Source of the DNA: Chryseobacterium flavum
GTDB taxonomy: Bacteria > Bacteroidota > Bacteroidia > Flavobacteriales > Weeksellaceae
Assembly (NCBI RefSeq): GCF_003385595.1
Contig: NZ_QNUE01000009.1
Coordinates: 62,001 to 126,000 of the forward strand
Direction of reading: 5' to 3'
DNA: 64,000 nucleotides
Of the stretch, positions 40,301 through 47,711 are shown in pieces. The notes beneath the pieces were generated by a model. It was not told the DNA's origin and ran no database searches. It saw only the letters and a list, made by a program, of their open reading frames with translations. Positions within the stretch are counted from its first letter, which is position 1; every line of letters starts with the position of its first letter. The position numbers were made by a program, and so were the translations under genes.

Positions 40301-41659
40301 AAATGCATCCAGTTTTGAAGATTCCGGAACTGAAATAACCCCGTTAATATAATCAGTATCTCCCTTTGTTTCTACCGTAATGACTTTTTTCTCTGTGTCT
40401 ACCTTACCTGTAGGATCTACTCTCCATTTTTTTAAGGTATAATCAAAATAAAAAGCCTTTATCTCCTTTGCAGATCTTGCTCCCAATTTCTTTTCATCAT
40501 AAGGAAAAGAGAATCTCATTTTTTTGGTAAATTCTCCTGTACGGTTTTCCAAACGGTATGCTCCGGAGTTTGGCGTCATGTTTTTTATCTCCCCGGAAAT
40601 GGCAGGAAAATCTTTTTTTCTCAATTTTAACACCTGAACCTTAGCAGTATTCTCTACAGAATTCTTTTCAATATAAAGTGTTGATTTTTCATAAGACCCG
40701 GTATGTTCCGTATCTTTTGAAACCGTAATGATAGCAGGAACATATTTTTCTTCACTCAATGTTTTGAATGAAGTTCTGCTCTCAGGGATTTTATATTCTC
40801 TTACTCCGCCCGGGGTAGTAATAGTCACAGATCCTTTTGCTTTATCTGCTTCTGACAGTTCAATTAAAGATTCGTATTCTCCTTTTACAGAGGATACGGA
40901 TTTGTCATTAATATGTACAGGCCCGTTTTCAATCCCTTTTATATAAAGGCTATTGCCCGATAATAAAGATGAAATATGATCTGTTGATTTTAAATTATTT
41001 TCAAAAATAATTTTTACATTTTTCACCTTATATTTTACTCCATTCAGAGAAGACGTAAATAAGATTGTATTCTTTCCTTTTTCTAAAGAATTTAATGGGA
41101 TCTCTTCTTTCTGACTGCTCCATTTGCTGCCTGCAACAATGATATTTCCTCCGAAAGCAATATTCTTATTGATCGATCTTGAAACAGAATGATAAGATTC
41201 CAATCCGAAAAGATCGTATACCAGATACGCCTTTATCCCCTGTTTTGCAACTTCAGGAATAGTGATGGTAAAGAAATTATCACCTGCGTTATCGGATTCA
41301 TCATCAGAAAATTCCCCGATGATCCCCTGCTTTTCTTCAGAATTAAAAATATGGTCTGCTTCCTTATTTTCTGAAAATAAAACGTTGGATAAAGATTCCG
41401 GCCGGAGAACTTCACTGTTTTTTCTTTTTACAATATCAGGATTCTTATGTTCAGTATCGGCATGTACCGGGCTTTCTGATGAATTTATATTGTCTTTAGC
41501 CGGATGATAGACATATTTATCCATCATACGGAGTTTGAATGACCGCACTTTCTGCCGGTCTTCTTTCGTAAAGCTTGCAAATATGAACATACTTGCAAAA
41601 AAGCATACGAAGAGCACTGATCTTTTTGTAAAAGACTCTCTGTTAATATGTATTTTCAT
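31298..41659 (-). CDS. Rhs polymorphic toxin with SpvB/TcdB-like N-terminus and papain-like C-terminal domain
   Basis: A 3453-residue exported protein. Order: signal-like N-terminus; beta-rich region to about 450; SpvB domain at about 480-800 (YPIRVPAGIGGLQPSVSIDY, GNGWMGDGWNISG); Gly linker (GGGGGGPGG) before PTCNE; FG-GAP/VCBS repeats such as DFNGDGIQDMIY (about 910), DMNGDGYPDIVYP (1708), DINGDGLPDRV (1810), DINGDGLIDIL (1902) and DMNGDGFTDLV (2007); RHS/YD repeats at about 2350-3050; and the RHS core at about 3174-3224 (LYYYGARYYNPRLSIWYGVD, NPVNLIDPDGRE). The core encloses a cleaved toxin in related proteins. The last about 230 residues are the variable toxin: NCYGWAL (Cys near 3315) and WDGHIIEA (His near 3366) suggest a Cys-His papain/NlpC/CHAP-like hydrolase. 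It follows a T9SS-sorted partner by 8 nt and overlaps its immunity gene. Confidence 0.9.
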   Translation of the reverse strand: MKIHINRESFTKRSVLFVCFFASMFIFASFTKEDRQKVRSFKLRMMDKYVYHPAKDNINSSESPVHADTEHKNPDIVKRKNSEVLRPESLSNVLFSENKEADHIFNSEEKQGIIGEFSDDESDNAGDNFFTITIPEVAKQGIKAYLVYDLFGLESYHSVSRSINKNIAFGGNIIVAGSKWSSQKEEIPLNSLEKGKNTILFTSSLNGVKYKVKNVKIIFENNLKSTDHISSLLSGNSLYIKGIENGPVHINDKSVSSVKGEYESLIELSEADKAKGSVTITTPGGVREYKIPESRTSFKTLSEEKYVPAIITVSKDTEHTGSYEKSTLYIEKNSVENTAKVQVLKLRKKDFPAISGEIKNMTPNSGAYRLENRTGEFTKKMRFSFPYDEKKLGARSAKEIKAFYFDYTLKKWRVDPTGKVDTEKKVITVETKGDTDYINGVISVPESSKLDAFAPTSISGLKAADPTAGLQLMAVPAATQKGDASASYPIRVPAGIGGLQPSVSIDYSSAGGNGWMGDGWNISGLSSITVDTKWGTPLFDGAKETELYSFDGEMLVYPNEYLPHRHNDVSENNAAITTEKQLRTSYTNNTVKQFYLRKNHDFTLIERIGTSPNNYTWKVTSTDGTKRYYGGSSDSVLYGSGGIAHWGLRLVEDAHGNTMEFTYYNEPGGGGTFYQIKKIAYGKNKDYTVNFNKETSITRQDITTNAKQGLIRSEPYLLKSVEVKYKTELVRTYKLDYVEGEFFKTLLKRIYIVPNNPCSTTLPLARSAGENKEPESGNMESQGSTSRERDMDDGSGGGGGGPGGIEPTCNEISDSYTFEYYNDVKDGQGNVRIFGPDTGIALENDKEAYSGFVRSLVKPSKINGNISSETGFNIRLAAGLNFFTPSSDAYGHLMFGFPFGNSSAKARNAQQLVDFNGDGIQDMIYRVPDEGLFLRTGKLDDAGNLSFNKSERIGNYPGGDFSYTETSTSNSGWDMGAMIYSKSEISSSTQGTTKTYLIDANSDGLMDIVNNGQVWFNRFSSGKSEMTQHSEYTENMVVKAKAIQAPVRECGDPGEFSYPCPDEPVENPININDVVKVWVAPRDGYVRFEDTVSLATSAFDRSGSMYYSVEIKNPTPMSGTTDTFTNTRIFLQKILAPTGDVNVVINKYNDHYSEMQLVDVDSNYGVPNGINNPDRLFVKSGEKIYVRVHKNISKDVVVNSNPTITYVDQHGNDIPNTIELSQDQFQLSNGPYGFNFLLNNASAPILLDAPGTVAINIPSITFPYLSDDIKFRVVTEKVNSGAITDLITPEIYNQLNLTTQPHTLNLTVNAGEPVYLRFIVESDSFTNFKDVNWNGQITVNYNASVNYGTGNAVVNWQGVAEYPSFVVTQLAPQLDINNVSNNILLSGTHNFGVQINKNINFSSLATGSFYYIIKKKNQVLAKRRVIVSHTNNTLIEEDMIAGQPVNGVAPVVFYSGVVPFLATNTDHLVTVEVYCKTAGDYALFNKYSEYFSGKPFNVYYDNTNFYGTTTATAVNTAMYNSKSFFFNNWGQFVYKAGSLSNYLYGWPINFGAFGTPTANQNTYPACQNPNIVNNQEALANCILNETPNPNVGNNAISSAVTSMKPAYVRIGKSNTGVWAGSAPSQYSSPFSFSTYDNANYFTDPVPSVPTTSPTTYVSGQLSVDTTMKAIDKDQRSRSRNKTQGGSLGPVSGGNSITDLNYSVENQTFSDMNGDGYPDIVYPRSMQFTNSTGSLEDIKANSYGEPTQSLSYQKNNSAGFSYNTFSVTGRIGAHGNNGTKTQPDTGIPWSGSASVGASLNQYYDSFDAGGAFWMDINGDGLPDRVTGGHTQYMRVALNLGKSIGSASAYPNILTYRSHPKGAASISLGGGLGSSANLGALSSFGFGISAGVSASASTGSADVVYEDINGDGLIDILEVAANGATTVRYNLGNKFDTGVPLVKSSGNIDFSDETKSYNGSFSFGGSYMFNIGPITLIPPVVILILWVKAGGGANVNLGMNVTETRKTFRDMNGDGFTDLVQDTNSGFIVNYSKIGRTNKLKSITNSFSKGTYVMDYQISRANYDNPYAKLIVKDISVLNPDVFSSGYTTENGTKMETRYEFRNRKYDRREREDFGFETVIKKEINNGSTERISTDLYFNNTYLLNGLIKQSTVQSGNGNYLSDVKYNYKLRKFMYGTTLINLNSDLPFDYDSGGREGRKMGIALLDEKIKTAYESGGSIVTQEKFTYTTKGLMEKYQYTSPSISYNTRITYQAIDNNIIGVPALVEVYEGTTNSQLLRKRSAENINLSNGDVGRYNIFDGNNNITTDLLYNTAGNIIKITYPPNNNTSAVQRYSIDYTYDDAVTGKYVLEVKDIFNIKSSATYNPLFDVVTRKVDTGGNAMVFTYDGFGRTRTIMGPNEIASGATVPTVKYKYWFDHADIANSDSAVQLYRASTSNYDPEYASSGNTIMTDTYSDFLGRIVQTKKDFEWSGNESRAVSGRTVYDGLGRAVRQFHPVMEAVTNQALNSASSGASTTNEYDSRDRVVAFTDEDGVTTKTSYSIDQGLFKTTQEISSQKSETYANAEGKVVQKNDYLDMTPLSTFFTYNTVGELVEVKDPEGIKTQYSYDLAGRRVEQIHPDKGRTVYEYDPSGNLVTLETENLVNDPTINTHVIKYNYDYNRLVGIVLPDLPSGNPNPNNVTYEYYPSTPGNNAGKLRVKDEGSGSTKYTYGRMGEVLSEVRVIRGYHIPEMYFKTSFNYDSWNRITKIKYPDDEIVFYHYDKGGMLKSVDNNSGEIYINNAKYDYHDQRLSIVYGNGISQSYGYNPHNRRLDYYNLMTPSTSMLQNSYKYDEFSNIIKITNVAYPLGNGMGGAFDFDFGYDTLNRLSGTRTGKLIPDKEGQPIPSSNLSPSTNELEMHYNNAGGIISKRQHHERDQAVVPENTYENHYNYIDGTHKLKNVDDSLTGNNEVFEYDYNGNTVAHTDQHGTRKMFWDEQDRMRAIYNDNTGTYQYYTYDDTGERAIKYGLEVPALLYQNGAPVGLDDVRLIDFKLYPNPYITVSSSGQYTKHYFDGSKRFASRLIDGITRFEDPSVLYTSRTAAEPSEKKADAEADFKKYLEKTDLGGNVSVELREMYQSPGLYYLHGDHLGTATFVTNSHGDATQFFLNLPFGETMLEQMDGSYNNPYKFNGKELDEDTGLYYYGARYYNPRLSIWYGVDPLAEKMPNWSPYVYTFNNPVNLIDPDGREPFPPRWKNLMVQVNWTNKKIDYDNGDGTINFRGQVGYMSSNNMKAQLKVIYPQYALLNDITPDQNGNYGGQNWQAVNSLDSATQQNYNSNCYGWALTGGMYFIDASTKEISNFLTADGYANMGTPSKGTSYKVGDMLLWDGHIIEATGQSKKGILWQSKQGTNEVFEGTLSEVLKENSSWAVGQGSTSNATLFRPKPNSKDLIMNKNRQKIGTVKKVTNEDHQKIRKPD

Positions 41660-41667
41660 GGTTAGGC

Positions 41668-43050
41668 TTAGTCTACGATTAGTTTAAAAGTTTTTACAAT
41701 TTTCCCGTTTTGAGTAAGATTGATCAGATAAGAACTCTGGACAGGAAGACGGCTGGTGAATGATCCCGCAGAACTGCTCACTTTTTCCAGCTTTATCAGC
41801 TTTCCTCCTGCATCATATATTGAAATAATCAAATTATCCATTTTAGGAAAAACAACCGTAAAATTCTGATCTTTTTTTACCGGATTAGGATAAAGATTGA
41901 TGGAGCTATAATCCAGTGAGAGGTCTTTCTCTCCATGTAAATTTCCAGAATTGGAACCGGATCGCGGATCTGCTTCTTTTTTCTTCTGATCTTTAGGACC
42001 TACCGCAAAAGTAAAGTAGGCTTTATCTCCCGAATCAAAAGCATCAAGAAAATCTACCTTATTAAACAGAATATACTTTTCATTTTCTATACCCGGAATT
42101 CTCTGGATTTTTCCGTCATCTTTTTTAAGAAGCATCCAATAGGCAACAGGAAGTGATCGCGAATTGACAGCATTTTTTAAAATCCTTACGCTGTAATCTG
42201 TTTTCGGAATCTTGTTTCCTATAAAATCAATTTCCCAGTTTCTTTCCAAAACCTCTACATCTTTTTCTGTTTTCAGAGACATGGCTTTGTTATCATCCGA
42301 CCAGATCACAAAATTATGATTGTCGAGCGTGGCAGAATTTTCGGAATTGGTTCTTGCAATGGTATTCATCCCGATGGTCAGAAATAAATCGGCCTGATTG
42401 GTGGACTGTTTCTGGTACAGCTCATTCCCATCATCTCTCCCAAGACCGGTGGGACGGTATTTGTAATCTTTATGTTTTTCGGGATCCCAGATTACTTTAG
42501 CATCACTTCTATAGTATTTTCCTTTTTCCAAAGAAATTCCATATTTGATGGAGAGATATGAATGGATTTTATTAAGATCCATTGCTGTTACTTTTCTCGT
42601 AAAGAAAAGCATTTCGTAAAGATTCTGGTCTTCAAATTTAATCTTCAGGCTATCGGTTTTTTCTTTCTGTTCTGCATTTCCCAGAAAAGAAAAAATACTC
42701 GGACGCTTTCTGAGTTCTTTAAGCTTTTTATCATTGGCATAGGAATTATTACTTAGAGAAACTTTTTTATCAACATTATTCCAGATGAGTTCATTTTCCT
42801 TTGATGCATGAACCAGGCTCAATGTATGGCTTTTGTTCCTGCTGTACTTAATGTATTTTTTAAGAAACCTGTCTTTTATACCGCAATGGAAATTTAACAG
42901 ATTCTCATCTGAACAGCGGCTCGCTTCCCGCAAAGAAGGTTTTGTTTTTTCCCAGAGCTGGATGTCAGATCCAACCAATTGGGAATATGCAGAGAATGAG
43001 CACGACAGCATAGCCATCATGAGCATTCTCCTATAAGGGATCTTGTTCAT
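41668..43050 (-). CDS. T9SS type A sorting-domain protein, partner of the Rhs toxin
   Basis: A 460-residue exported protein. The signal peptide ends AYSQ. Residues of about 160-350 match a DUF8202/LamG-associated module: KIHSYLSIKYGISLEKGKYY, then GLGRDDGNELYQKQS and LFLTIGMN. The same module occurs twice in the giant adhesin at 22-29 kb. The C-terminus is a type A T9SS sorting signal: LYPNPVKKDQNFTVVF and the end GKIVKTFKLIVD. It should be carried across the outer membrane by the T9SS and attached at the surface. Only 8 nt separate it from the Rhs gene, so it probably presents or exports the toxin. Confidence 0.85.
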   Translation of the reverse strand: MNKIPYRRMLMMAMLSCSFSAYSQLVGSDIQLWEKTKPSLREASRCSDENLLNFHCGIKDRFLKKYIKYSRNKSHTLSLVHASKENELIWNNVDKKVSLSNNSYANDKKLKELRKRPSIFSFLGNAEQKEKTDSLKIKFEDQNLYEMLFFTRKVTAMDLNKIHSYLSIKYGISLEKGKYYRSDAKVIWDPEKHKDYKYRPTGLGRDDGNELYQKQSTNQADLFLTIGMNTIARTNSENSATLDNHNFVIWSDDNKAMSLKTEKDVEVLERNWEIDFIGNKIPKTDYSVRILKNAVNSRSLPVAYWMLLKKDDGKIQRIPGIENEKYILFNKVDFLDAFDSGDKAYFTFAVGPKDQKKKEADPRSGSNSGNLHGEKDLSLDYSSINLYPNPVKKDQNFTVVFPKMDNLIISIYDAGGKLIKLEKVSSSAGSFTSRLPVQSSYLINLTQNGKIVKTFKLIVD

Positions 43051-43519
43051 ATAAACGACGATTTTAGCAACAATGTCATAAGCCCTCCAAAGGGTTATAT
43101 TATTGTCTGGTGATTATTTTTTCGATGAAATAATAATAGTTCTTACACTATTGTGAGCTGGAACAGCTAAGTTTCCGAAAGGTTCAGATATAAAATGTTT
43201 TTCATGAGTTTTTAGTTTTTGGTTTTTAGTTTACAGCAAATGTAAAAAAAAATCAACAGAAAATACTTAACATAATAAATTATATATTTTTTAGTTTAAT
43301 ACATTGCTGTATCCACAATATTCTCCATGAAAAATTTAAAGGAAAAATTTTATGAAAAAGTGGTCGAATAAAATCACACGATATTATCATCAGCGGCAAA
43401 GATTGTGACCTTAACCATTAATTCTCCGGATAAACAGTTCTATGATCTTTGCACAAATAATAAATACTTTGTAACTTTTGGAAGGATTTTAGCTAAAACA
43501 TACCGTGTAAAAATAATAT
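43051..43519. other. Divergent intergenic region upstream of the Rhs operon
   Basis: About 470 nt without a gene. A -7 box at 43237-43244 serves the minus strand. The remainder is AT-rich and no plus-strand promoter was clear. Confidence 0.4.
43237..43244 (-). promoter_or_regulatory. -7 box of the Rhs toxin operon
   Basis: TACATTTG on the minus strand, about 190 nt upstream of the ATG at 43050. No TTG at normal -33 spacing. Confidence 0.45.
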
Positions 43520-43885
43520 ATGAAAAATAAAACCGGGTTAACAAAAGACACAGGCTGGCAGTTTGGAATCAGAAGAACCATACCACTGCCCCTGGAAAAT
43601 GTTTGGAATATATTTTTTTCAGAAGAGGGATTAAAATATTGGGCAGCCGGTGTTGATCAAAACTTTTCGACCTATAAAGAATTCTCACATATCCGCACAA
43701 AATGGAAACATAAAAATTTCAATGAAAAAGCAAATTTGCAAATCAGATTCATTCCTTCTAAAACAGCCGGTAAAACTGCAGTTTCGATACATGTGGATCA
43801 ACTACTGAATGAATCACAGCGTGAGGAAACTCAAAAACATTGGTCAGCAATAATGAAGGAGATAACCGGCTTGATAGCAGGTTAG
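43520..43885 (+). CDS. SRPBCC (AHSA1-like) domain protein
   Basis: A 121-residue single-domain protein of the START/SRPBCC superfamily, a hydrophobic-ligand-binding fold. Visible blocks are GWQFGIRRTIPLPLENVWNI, then SEEGLKYWAAGV, FSHIRTKWKH, LQIRFIPSK, and the C-terminal helix QREETQKHWSAIMKEITGL. The sequence VWNIFFSEEGLKYW corresponds to the PxxxVWxxxTxxxxLxxW core of AHSA1-like proteins. It is a single gene with no obvious partner. Its ligand is unknown. Confidence 0.82.
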   Translation: MKNKTGLTKDTGWQFGIRRTIPLPLENVWNIFFSEEGLKYWAAGVDQNFSTYKEFSHIRTKWKHKNFNEKANLQIRFIPSKTAGKTAVSIHVDQLLNESQREETQKHWSAIMKEITGLIAG

Positions 43886-44001
43886 CCCTCAAACGAGATG
43901 TAATGAAAAATGAGTTTTTCGGATAAAAACAATATAAAATAGGGGAACAATAATTTTCGCAAGATTACGGTTTCCCATAAAAACTCCTGCATATAGTACT
44001 T

Positions 44002-44009
44002 TAGATTTG
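44002..44009 (+). promoter_or_regulatory. -7 box of the DUF4236 gene
   Basis: TAGATTTG fits TAnnTTTG and lies 28 nt upstream of the chosen ATG at 44037. It also argues against the TTG start at 44007, which lies inside the box. Confidence 0.5.
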
Positions 44010-44036
44010 TACCTACAATCATTTAAAAACTATATC

Positions 44037-45155
44037 ATGGCTTGGTCATACAGAAAGAGAATCAAAATAATTCCTGGAGTACATTTGAATTTCAGCAAAA
44101 GAGGAATTTCAACAAGTATCGGAATTAAAGGTACAAGTTTAAATTTCAGTTCATCAGGAACAAGACTGAACAGCAATTTTTTAGGTTTTTCAAACTCTTA
44201 CAGACTATCAGGTTCATCATCAAGTATTTCTTCACAATCATATCCTGAACCACAACCTTTCTACACTGAGTTATCAGATAACATTTTCAGTGCTGACGTT
44301 CATGAAATCACATCACAGAATATGGCAGGAATCAAAGAATCAATCCTGATTGCTCAACAGCAAAAAGCGGAACTGAAGACAGACCTTAAGAAGATAAAGA
44401 AATCATTAAGTTTTACGAAAACCAAGAAACTGGCAAGTTACATTTTCATTTATGGATTGGTAAATAAAAGTGTTATTCTGAAACTAAATAAGGATATTAA
44501 TGCACAAAAAGAAGCGTTGAAAGAAACCCAGATTATTATTGATAACTCGGCAGTGAACATTGAAATACAGTTCGATGATCCCTCTAGAAGAAAGTATGAG
44601 CAATTACAGGATTCTTTTAAAAACTTAAGCACATCACAAAAAATATGGGATATTACCAGAGCACACTTTCAGGATCGTGTGGCAGCCCGATCAAGTGCCA
44701 GTACATTGGTCAACAGAAAAAATGCAAGAATAGGTTTCAAATCACTTTCTATTATCAGATCAAACTATGAAGCAATATATTTTCAAAATGTAAACGGAGC
44801 AGATTTTTATTTTTATCCTACTTTCATACTGATGTATAAAAATGATCAGAACTTCGCCATTATTGGGCTTGATGAGCTTAATATAACATTCTCTCCCGTA
44901 AATTTTACTGAAACCGGCACTGTTCCCCGTGATTCAAAAGTAATCAGGAAAACCTGGGCGAAAGTCAATAAAAATGGGACTCCTGACAAAAGATTCAAAA
45001 ACAATTATCAGATACCAGTAGTTCGATATGGAAGACTTAGCTTTTCTTCCGGTAATGGTATTAACGAGGAATATCAAATAAGTAATTTTGAATTCGCTCA
45101 AGATTTTGCATACTTATTTCAGGAATACAAAAGTTTGTGTAAGGAATTACCATAA
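44037..45155 (+). CDS. DUF4236 domain protein
   Basis: A 372-residue protein. The N-terminal 45 residues are the DUF4236 domain: MAWSYRKRIKIIPGVHLNFS, then KRGISTSIGIKGTSLNFSSS. Proteins with this start are widespread and often found near phage-related or stress genes, without known function. The region about 85-190 is helical and charged, probably a coiled coil (LIAQQQKAELKTDLKKIKK). The C-terminal part (from about 200) is a beta-rich domain with RSNYEAIYFQNVNGADFYFY. ATG 44037 is chosen over the TTG at 44007 because DUF4236 begins there. No signal peptide or membrane segment. Confidence 0.85.
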   Translation: MAWSYRKRIKIIPGVHLNFSKRGISTSIGIKGTSLNFSSSGTRLNSNFLGFSNSYRLSGSSSSISSQSYPEPQPFYTELSDNIFSADVHEITSQNMAGIKESILIAQQQKAELKTDLKKIKKSLSFTKTKKLASYIFIYGLVNKSVILKLNKDINAQKEALKETQIIIDNSAVNIEIQFDDPSRRKYEQLQDSFKNLSTSQKIWDITRAHFQDRVAARSSASTLVNRKNARIGFKSLSIIRSNYEAIYFQNVNGADFYFYPTFILMYKNDQNFAIIGLDELNITFSPVNFTETGTVPRDSKVIRKTWAKVNKNGTPDKRFKNNYQIPVVRYGRLSFSSGNGINEEYQISNFEFAQDFAYLFQEYKSLCKELP

Positions 45156-45433
45156 AGTGAAATCAAAAAAAATTCTAAAACCCTATTATCAAAGAAATAA
45201 AAAACCATACGATACAATCGTCCAGCGGTACGCCCTGTTAGAATATGATGATTAAGAAATAATTCTTACATTTGCCTTATAAAGAGTAATTTATGTTTAC
45301 ACTTTCCTTTACATCGGATCTGGTATAGGAAACAATCTGTTCTTTTACAGGTTGTTTTTATCGGTTTCTCCCGGATAGCTTTCCGCGGAGTCTGTTTTTA
45401 TTCATACAATTCAAAGTTTAACGGTATACGGTA
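45156..45433. other. Leader or promoter region before rsgA
   Basis: A plus-strand -7 box TACATTTG lies at 45267-45274. About 370 nt then separate it from the rsgA ATG. No gene is clear except the doubtful 70-codon ORF. Confidence 0.4.
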
Positions 45434-45646
45434 ATGAAGACATTGTTGTGCTTCATGCGTATGCAATATACCATCATCAAAATGTGTAAAGCAAACAAAA
45501 CACTATATTATTACGGTTTTAAATCAGCCGGCAGGCATTCCTGCAATCCTGATACATACGGTCCTACAGGTACCGGAGCAGCACCCAATGCTGTTAGCAA
45601 TTATTTCCAGACTAAAAATTCATTTCAAAAAAAGGTAATGCTATGA
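45434..45646 (+). CDS. Doubtful 70-residue ORF overlapping the rsgA start
   Basis: ATG at 45434, with the TGA overlapping the rsgA ATG (ATGA). The overlap suggests coupling, and the protein has the odd segment HSCNPDTYGPTGTGAAPNAV. But it has no recognisable domain, its composition is unlike its neighbours, and it may be a chance open frame in the rsgA leader. Confidence 0.3.
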   Translation: MKTLLCFMRMQYTIIKMCKANKTLYYYGFKSAGRHSCNPDTYGPTGTGAAPNAVSNYFQTKNSFQKKVML

Positions 45647-46698
45647 TCAATCTGAATTTGTACGGCTGGAATGAAGAACTGAACCAATCTAAACAGGAAT
45701 CCATCTATAAAGCTTTGTTTCACGGGCGGATCAGCATTGTACACCGCACCTGCTATGAAGTTATTGCAGAAGATGGTACCTTCCAGTGCGAGCTCACAGG
45801 AAACCTGATGTTCGGAAAATCAAATTTTGACCTGCCCTGCGTGGGGGACTGGGTGATCTTCCAGCAATTCGACCACAATAAAGGGATCATCCTTGACCTG
45901 CTGCCCCGGCATCATGTACTCTATCGCAGGAAAAGTGGGTCTGTATCCGAAAAGCAGGCTATTGCTTCCCATGTGGATAAAGCATTTATTGTGCAGAGCC
46001 TTGATGATAATTTCAATCTCCGAAGGATGGAACGTTTCATGGTCCAGGTAGTACAGGAAGGAATCCAGCCTGTTTTAATCCTGAATAAAGCGGACCTGGA
46101 TTATGACAGGGCCTTTATTGAAGAAGAAATCCGGCAGAAAGCCCACCAGCTGCCTGTTTTTTTCACGAGCATTCACCAGCCTGAAACCATCCTGCAGGTA
46201 CGGAATACCATTGCAGAAGGAGAAACTGTTGTTTTTGTGGGATCTTCGGGGGTTGGCAAAAGCTCCCTGGTCAATTCCTTATGTGGTAAACCGGTCTTGC
46301 TTACAGGAGAAATCAGCACTTCAACAGGTAAGGGCAAGCACACTTCTACCCGCCGTGAGATGGTGATTATGGAAGGTGCGGGCATCATTATTGATACTCC
46401 CGGGGTTCGGGAATTCGGTCTGGCAGTTGATGATCCTGCTTCGCTTACAGAAATGCTGGACCTCTCCGGCTATGCAGAGCTGTGCCGTTTCAAGAACTGT
46501 ACCCATACCAATGAGCCCGGCTGCGCTGTGCTGGAAGCATTGGATACAGGTTCTTTGCCCCAAACGGTTTATGATAACTATATCAAACTTCAGAAAGAAG
46601 CCTGGCATTTTTATACCTCAGAACACGAAAAACGGAAAAGGGACAAATCTTTTTCCAGGATTTTAGAGGAAGTAAAAAAGCGTAAACCGCGGCTGTAG
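45643..46698 (+). CDS. rsgA: Ribosome small-subunit-dependent GTPase A
   Basis: A 351-residue circularly permuted GTPase that helps late maturation of the 30S subunit. The order of motifs is G4 (LILNKADLD), then G1 GSSGVGKSSL, then G3 IDTPGVREFG, which is the RsgA/YjeQ permutation. An N-terminal OB-fold precedes the GTPase. The C-terminal zinc knuckle is visible: LCRFKNCTHTNEPGCAV, with Cys and His ligands. The length is standard. A bidirectional terminator follows. The leader is unusually long (about 370 nt from the -7 box). Confidence 0.95.
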   Translation: MINLNLYGWNEELNQSKQESIYKALFHGRISIVHRTCYEVIAEDGTFQCELTGNLMFGKSNFDLPCVGDWVIFQQFDHNKGIILDLLPRHHVLYRRKSGSVSEKQAIASHVDKAFIVQSLDDNFNLRRMERFMVQVVQEGIQPVLILNKADLDYDRAFIEEEIRQKAHQLPVFFTSIHQPETILQVRNTIAEGETVVFVGSSGVGKSSLVNSLCGKPVLLTGEISTSTGKGKHTSTRREMVIMEGAGIIIDTPGVREFGLAVDDPASLTEMLDLSGYAELCRFKNCTHTNEPGCAVLEALDTGSLPQTVYDNYIKLQKEAWHFYTSEHEKRKRDKSFSRILEEVKKRKPRL

Positions 46699-46810
46699 CT
46701 TCATTTTTCACAGTGAGGGCATTCCGGGATTTCCGGAGTCCCTTCACGGGTTTCCCTATCCTCCTCTTCCCTGCCGGAACCTCCCGGAATTTATGTCCGT
46801 TCCAGATAAC

Positions 46811-46850
46811 AAAACAGGTTGTCTCCGTTTTGAGACAACCTGTTTTTTAT
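46811..46850. terminator. Bidirectional terminator between rsgA and the GLPGLI gene
   Basis: AAAACAGGTTGTCTC (46811-46825) pairs perfectly with 46832-46846 over 15 bp, loop CGTTTT. T-rich tails on both strands serve rsgA (+) and the GLPGLI gene (-). Confidence 0.85.
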
Positions 46851-46862
46851 TTTTGTAAGAAT

Positions 46863-47645
46863 CTATTTCAATTCTATCGGGTTATTCCGCTTACTCAGGT
46901 TTTTCTTAGCCTGCTCCATGCTTTCCGGGGCAATCGTCAGTCCGCTCATGGCGGCTTCATTGATCATATTGTCATTGATATTCTTCATGGCTTTATTATA
47001 GTCCTTTTTCGGCATTTCTTTATGTTGTTTCAAATACTTATCCGTGAATATAACATTATCAGGAAGGCTTTTTTTGCGGATGCTTATCAGCTCATACCTG
47101 TAATGCCCTGCGGTATCCTCTGCTTTCACGATCAGGCCGGGAAGTCCTCCGAATTTGTAGGGGCCATCCTGATACGGGAGATCAGTGGTAAACCATGCGG
47201 TCCATTTCCTGCCTCCGAATTCTGTGGTGGCTTTTTGCGTCCGGTATTCTCCGATCTGTTGCCGGTCAGGCAGAATCTCCCAGTGAAAATCCGGGGTTTC
47301 CTTATAGCTGAAATAATATTTCAGGATATTGTCATAGAACGTGATCGTTTTATTTTCCTTGATAATGACAGATTTAAAGCGGTTCTTCGGGGCCTTCGAA
47401 AAATTAAAGCTTTGTGTTTTTTCGAGCGATTTTAATATTGAGTCCTTCTTTAAAAAATTATCAGAAACAAAATAAGACCTGCCCTGAGCCATAAACAGGG
47501 TAAAATCCTCTACCCTGGTGTTCAGGACATCCGTGGAATCCGGGATAAACTCCAGCCTGTACCCGAAAGCATAGTCTTTCTGCTGAGCAAAAAAAGAGGA
47601 ACAGGCAAAAAGGAATACCAGTAAAAATTTATATGGATGTATCAT
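46863..47645 (-). CDS. GLPGLI family secreted protein
   Basis: A 260-residue exported protein carrying the name-giving motif: YKFGGLPGLIVKAED. The signal peptide ends SSFFAQQ. The central part shows the usual layout (WTAWFTTDLPYQDGPY, then the motif, then HYRYELISIRKKSL). GLPGLI proteins are abundant in Bacteroidota, are found beside peptide-export or TonB-linked genes, and have no proven function. The 80-residue small secreted protein is encoded just upstream with a hairpin between, so the pair may form one locus. A similar, decayed gene is present at 15747-16051. Confidence 0.9.
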   Translation of the reverse strand: MIHPYKFLLVFLFACSSFFAQQKDYAFGYRLEFIPDSTDVLNTRVEDFTLFMAQGRSYFVSDNFLKKDSILKSLEKTQSFNFSKAPKNRFKSVIIKENKTITFYDNILKYYFSYKETPDFHWEILPDRQQIGEYRTQKATTEFGGRKWTAWFTTDLPYQDGPYKFGGLPGLIVKAEDTAGHYRYELISIRKKSLPDNVIFTDKYLKQHKEMPKKDYNKAMKNINDNMINEAAMSGLTIAPESMEQAKKNLSKRNNPIELK

Positions 47646-47655
47646 AATTATTCAT

Positions 47656-47692
47656 ATAAAGAAAAGCATTATCAGGTATAATGCTTTTCTTA
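47656..47692. terminator. Hairpin between small secreted protein and GLPGLI gene
   Basis: AAGAAAAGCATTA pairs with TAATGCTTTTCTT around a short loop (ATAATGC half visible at 47680). T-rich on both sides. On the minus strand it would end or attenuate transcription before the GLPGLI gene. Confidence 0.65.
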
Positions 47693-47711
47693 TTTTTAAA
47701 TATACAAAATC

